Below, in pieces: positions 61,070 through 64,000 of a DNA stretch of 64,000 nt. The stretch's first letter is position 1. Each line of letters opens with the position of its first letter. The notes under the pieces are model-generated. The model had not been told where the DNA came from, did not search any database, and saw only the letters and a list, made by a program, of their open reading frames with translations. The stretch comes from Streptomyces sp. NBC_00554. GTDB taxonomy: Bacteria; Actinomycetota; Actinomycetes; Streptomycetales; Streptomycetaceae. The stretch lies in NCBI RefSeq assembly GCF_041431135.1, contig NZ_CP107799.1, forward strand, positions 1,426,001 to 1,490,000, read 5' to 3'. The translations under genes and the position numbers were made by a program.

Positions 61070-61102
61070 GGGGAGGCTCCGGGGATGCCCCGGAGTCTCC
61101 CC
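61070..61102. terminator. 15-bp hairpin between convergent DUF1080 and LigD-type genes
   Basis: GGGGAGGCTCCGGGG, loop ATG, CCCCGGAGTCTCCCC, with a single G-T mismatch. It lies 15 bp after one stop and 9 bp from the other; a bidirectional terminator. Confidence 0.85.
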
Positions 61103-61110
61103 GTTCGCTA

Positions 61111-62127
61111 CTAGCTCTCCTCGTGCTTGGCCCTGCTCGGCTGCACCCGCTTCGGCTCGCCCGGCATCTTGGGGTACTCGGGCGGGTACGGCAGGTCGCC
61201 CAGGCCGTGATCGTGCTCGTCGCGGTTGGCGAGATCCAGCAGGGCTTCCAGGGAGAAGGCGTGGTCGTCCATGTCGGCGTGCACGTCGCCGAGTTCGGCG
61301 AACCGCGCGGGCATGGTCACGAGGTCGAAGTCGCGGGGCACGGCGTCGTCCACCTCGTCCCAGCGCAGGGGCGCGGAGACGGGGGCGTGCGGGCGGGGGC
61401 GTACGGAATAGGCGGAGGCGATGGTGCGGTCGCGGGCGGTCTGGTTGTAGTCGACGAAGATCCGCTCCCCGCGCTCCTCCTTCCACCACTTGATGGTCAC
61501 GCGGTCGGGCATCCGGCGTTCCAGTTCGCGCCCGACGGCGATGGCGGCCCGGCGCACCTGCGTGAACGTCCAGCGCGGCTCGATCGGCACGAAGACATGC
61601 AGGCCCCGGCCGCCGGAGGTCTTCGGATAGCCGCGCAGCCCGCCGAACTCGTCGAGGACGGCGCGCAGTTCATGGGCGGCGTGTACGGCGTCGGCGTAGT
61701 CCGTGCCGGGCTGCGGGTCGAGGTCGATGCGGAGTTCGTCGGGGTGGTCGACGTCGTCGCGGCGCACCGGCCACGGATGGAAGGTGAGCGTGCCGAACTG
61801 GGCCGCCCACAGGACCGCGGCGGGCTCGGTGGGGCACATCTCGTCGGCGCTGCGGCCGCTGGGGAAGGTGATGTGGGCGGTCGGGATCCAGTCGGGCATG
61901 TTCTTCGGCGCCCGCTTCTGGAAGAAGGACTCGCCCGCGACGCCGTCCGGGTACCGCTCCAGGGTGGTGGGGCGGTTGCGCAGCGCGCGGAGGATGCCGT
62001 CGCCGACGGCCAGGTAGTACTGGGCGAGGTCCAGCTTCGTGAAGCCGCGCTCCGGGAAGAAGACCTTGCCCGGGCTGGACAGACGTACCGTCCTCCCGGC
62101 TGCTTCCAGTTCCACCGCTTCGCCCAT
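61111..62127 (-). CDS. LigD-type DNA polymerase/primase domain protein (NHEJ)
   Basis: The 338-residue stand-alone polymerase domain reads LSSPGKVFFPERGFTKLDLAQYY, PTTLERYPDGVAGESFFQK, the catalytic DELRIDLDPQPGTDYADA (metal-binding Asp-x-Asp), GLRGYPKTSGGRGLHVFVPI and WWKEERGERIFVDYNQTARD. This archaeo-eukaryotic-primase fold fills gaps in bacterial non-homologous end joining. Here it is a separate gene, divergent from the ligase rather than fused to it. The ATG (MGEAVELEAAGRTVRL) is the homology start; Ku is not in this window. Confidence 0.93.
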   Translation of the reverse strand: MGEAVELEAAGRTVRLSSPGKVFFPERGFTKLDLAQYYLAVGDGILRALRNRPTTLERYPDGVAGESFFQKRAPKNMPDWIPTAHITFPSGRSADEMCPTEPAAVLWAAQFGTLTFHPWPVRRDDVDHPDELRIDLDPQPGTDYADAVHAAHELRAVLDEFGGLRGYPKTSGGRGLHVFVPIEPRWTFTQVRRAAIAVGRELERRMPDRVTIKWWKEERGERIFVDYNQTARDRTIASAYSVRPRPHAPVSAPLRWDEVDDAVPRDFDLVTMPARFAELGDVHADMDDHAFSLEALLDLANRDEHDHGLGDLPYPPEYPKMPGEPKRVQPSRAKHEES

Positions 62128-62201
62128 GCGAGCCACGGTAGGCCCACGATGGTTGCCCCGCACACCGGGCGGACGGCTCCGGAACCGCGCAGAATCGAAG
62201 C

Positions 62202-63272
62202 ATGGATCTGCCGGTGATGCCCCCCGTGAAGCCGATGCTCGCCAAGTCCGTGGCGAAGATTCCGCCGGACATGCACTACGAGGCGAAGTGGGACGGCTTC
62301 CGGGCGATCGTGTTCCGGGACGGCGACGAGATCGAGATCGGCAGTCGCACCGGGAAGACGCTGACCAGGTACTTTCCCGAGCTGGTGGAGGCGCTGCGGG
62401 AGCGGCTGCCGGCGCGCTGTGTGATGGACGGCGAGATCGTGATCGCCAGGGACGGGCGGCTCGACTTCGACGCGCTCACGGAACGGATCCATCCGGCGGA
62501 CTCCCGGGTGCGCACGCTGGCCGAGCGGACGCCCGCCTCCTTCGTGGCCTTCGACCTGCTGGCACTGGCCGACCGCTCGCTGCTCGACGTCGAGCTGGGC
62601 GACCGGCGCGCCTTGCTGGTGATGGCGCTGTCCGGCGTCACCGCTCCGGTCCACGTCGCCCCGGCGACCACGGACATCGACGTGGCACGCCAGTGGTTCG
62701 AGCAGTACGAGGGCGCGGGTCTTGACGGTGTGATCGCCAAGCCGATCCATCTGCTCTACCGGCAGGACGAGCGCGCCATGTTCAAGATCAAACACGAGCG
62801 GACGGCGGATGTCGTCGTCGCCGGTTACCGCTTCCACAAGAGCGGGCCGATCGTCGGTTCCCTGCTCCTGGGTCTGTACGACGACAAGGGCACCCTGCAG
62901 CACGTGGGGGTGAGCGCCGCGTTCCCGATGAAGCGGCGCGCGGAGCTGGTGGAGGAGCTGGAGCCGCTGCGTCTCGAGGACGTCGGGGAGCATCCCTGGG
63001 CCGCCTGGGCGGACGAGTCGGCGCACGAGACGGCACGGTTGCCGGGCGCGCCCAGCCGGTGGTCGTCGAAGAAGGACCTCTCCTGGGTGCCGCTGCGGCC
63101 CGAGCGGGTGGCCGAGGTGGCGTACGACCACATGGAGAACGGTGTGCGGTTCCGCCACACGGCCCGCTTCCGCCGCTGGCGCCCCGACCGCACCGCCGAG
63201 AGCTGCACGTACAGCCAGCTGGAGGAGCCGGTGGGCTACGACCTCGCGGAGATCTTCAGCCCACAGGACTGA
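62202..63272 (+). CDS. ATP-dependent DNA ligase (LigC/LigD ligase-domain type)
   Basis: The 356-residue ligase has motif I EAKWDGFRAI with the adenylated lysine at about residue 29, IEIGSRTGKTLTRYFPEL, motif III VMDGEIVI, motif IV GLDGVIAKP, motif V MFKIKH and a C-terminal OB domain. The size is that of LigC, without nuclease or polymerase parts. It seals nicks in NHEJ or base-excision repair, consistent with the adjacent divergent polymerase-domain gene (74 bp). A second ATG five codons in is also possible. Confidence 0.93.
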   Translation: MDLPVMPPVKPMLAKSVAKIPPDMHYEAKWDGFRAIVFRDGDEIEIGSRTGKTLTRYFPELVEALRERLPARCVMDGEIVIARDGRLDFDALTERIHPADSRVRTLAERTPASFVAFDLLALADRSLLDVELGDRRALLVMALSGVTAPVHVAPATTDIDVARQWFEQYEGAGLDGVIAKPIHLLYRQDERAMFKIKHERTADVVVAGYRFHKSGPIVGSLLLGLYDDKGTLQHVGVSAAFPMKRRAELVEELEPLRLEDVGEHPWAAWADESAHETARLPGAPSRWSSKKDLSWVPLRPERVAEVAYDHMENGVRFRHTARFRRWRPDRTAESCTYSQLEEPVGYDLAEIFSPQD

Positions 63273-63446
63273 CCACGCCGATCAGCCCCTCGTCCCACCC
63301 TCCCCCGAAGCCCCGAACCTCCTCCGATGCATCCCGCTGAGCCGAACAGCTCACTTGACGCGCGCAATCACAACCGAACGGGTATGGCCACCGATGAACC
63401 TATAAGCGCACAATCGATGACACGGGACAGGGTGGCCACGGTGGGC

Positions 63447-64000
63447 ATGCGACAGATGGCGCGGATGCGGCGCGGCGCGATGACGGCGGCGCTGCTGGCC
63501 GCCTCGATGACGGGCTCCCTGATCACGGGCTGCACCGCGGGCGGCGACGCGATCGACGACGGGCGCGGGAACAACCAGATCCCGGGCCCGAGCCAGGGGA
63601 CCGAGAGCCCCACCCCTCCCGCGAGCGCCGGTTCGGTGCTCGCCGTGAAGATCGACAATGTGCGTGCGGCCCGCCCCCAGACGGGTCTGGAAGCGGCGGA
63701 CATCGTGTACGCGGAGCAGGTCGAGGGCGGTCTGAGCCGGCTGATGGCGGTCTACGCGAGCAAGCTGCCGAAGGTGGTCGGCCCGGTGCGCAGCGCGCGC
63801 GAGTCGGACCTTGAGCTGCTGCGCCAGTTCGACGAGCCGACGCTCGCCTTCTCGGGCGCCCAGCGCAAGCTGCTGCCGCTGATCAACAAGGCGCCGCTGC
63901 GCGCACACCCGCCCGGCAATGCATCCGAAGACGCCTACTACCGGGGCACGGGCAAGTCCGCCCCGCACAATCTCTATCTGCGCCCCCAGCGGCTGGCGGC
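63447..64000 (+). CDS. DUF3048 family lipoprotein (YerB-like), 3' part outside window
   Basis: The 185 visible codons begin MRQMARMRRGAMTAALLAAS, with a lipobox SLITGC. A Pro/Ser linker follows, then DUF3048 motifs: SVLAVKIDNVRAARPQTGLEAADIVYAEQVEGGLSRLMAVYAS, VGPVRSARESDLELLRQF, TLAFSGAQRKLLPLI and APHNLYLRP. Members are cell-surface lipoproteins of unknown role. In-frame ATGs at 63384 and 63417 are alternatives; none has a strong ribosome site, and the chosen one gives the best signal peptide. Confidence 0.88.
   Translation, partial: MRQMARMRRGAMTAALLAASMTGSLITGCTAGGDAIDDGRGNNQIPGPSQGTESPTPPASAGSVLAVKIDNVRAARPQTGLEAADIVYAEQVEGGLSRLMAVYASKLPKVVGPVRSARESDLELLRQFDEPTLAFSGAQRKLLPLINKAPLRAHPPGNASEDAYYRGTGKSAPHNLYLRPQRLA

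Overview
The window is chromosomal DNA of a Streptomyces-type actinomycete. The evidence is very high GC with strong third-position GC in nearly every gene, frequent GTG and TTG starts, an SsgA-like sporulation protein, a WhiB-family regulator, a GPP34-family protein, a DUF6243-type small protein, an SCO6745-type protein, and a recurrent palindromic intergenic element of a kind I recall from Streptomyces chromosomes. I see no CRISPR array, integrase, transposase or phage module.

Layout. 1-8.6 kb: a DJ-1/PfpI gene (cut by the window edge) with a GlxA-type regulator, an SCO6745-family protein, the RNA-binding protein Tex, an ABC-F ATPase, an unknown cysteine-containing protein and a D-amino-acid-oxidase-like flavoenzyme carrying an in-frame repeat. 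8.7-16.9 kb: a betaine-type BCCT transporter, a coupled pair of secreted peptidases (S15 and M14, the latter with an early TTA codon), a secreted M1 aminopeptidase, a PfkB kinase and a macro-domain protein. 17-25 kb: a MerR regulator, an SDR, a three-gene sugar-type ABC importer, an IclR regulator and a benzoylformate-decarboxylase-like ThDP enzyme. 25-31 kb: a four-gene fatty acyl-CoA operon (CaiB, acyl-CoA dehydrogenase, thiolase, FadB-like). 31-40.5 kb: YjbR, a saccharopine-reductase-like protein, endonuclease V, a secreted beta-propeller-like protein, an SsgA-like protein, GPP34, a second ABC-F, dimethylargininase, and an acyl-ACP desaturase behind a triple 15-bp operator array.

40.5-50.4 kb is the most unusual region. 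A 1,199-residue helical-repeat protein, an unknown protein, a HExxH/vWA protein, a tandem-AAA (MoxR-like) ATPase and a zinc-knuckle SDR without the catalytic tyrosine lie among three odd tRNA genes. The tRNAs share a D-arm and T-arm signature, have short variable loops, encode no CCA, and carry anticodons CCA, GCU and CUC. Two of them sit directly upstream of the SDR on the same strand. I propose this as a candidate tRNA-linked MoxR/vWA system.

50.4-64 kb: a WhiB protein, a two-domain VOC protein, a HEAT protein, DUF6243, a LacI regulator with a nearby operator, then a secreted oxidative cluster: a two-domain laccase divergent from a ThuA-sugar dehydrogenase fusion and a cupredoxin/Ig-like/DUF1080 fusion, which looks like extracellular sugar oxidation or 3-keto-glycoside processing. 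The end holds split NHEJ genes (LigD-type polymerase domain and LigC-type ligase) and the start of a DUF3048 lipoprotein.

The same long palindromic repeat family, whole or as a half, closes three convergent gene pairs (4.7, 22.4 and 48.6 kb). Other convergent pairs use strong simple hairpins.
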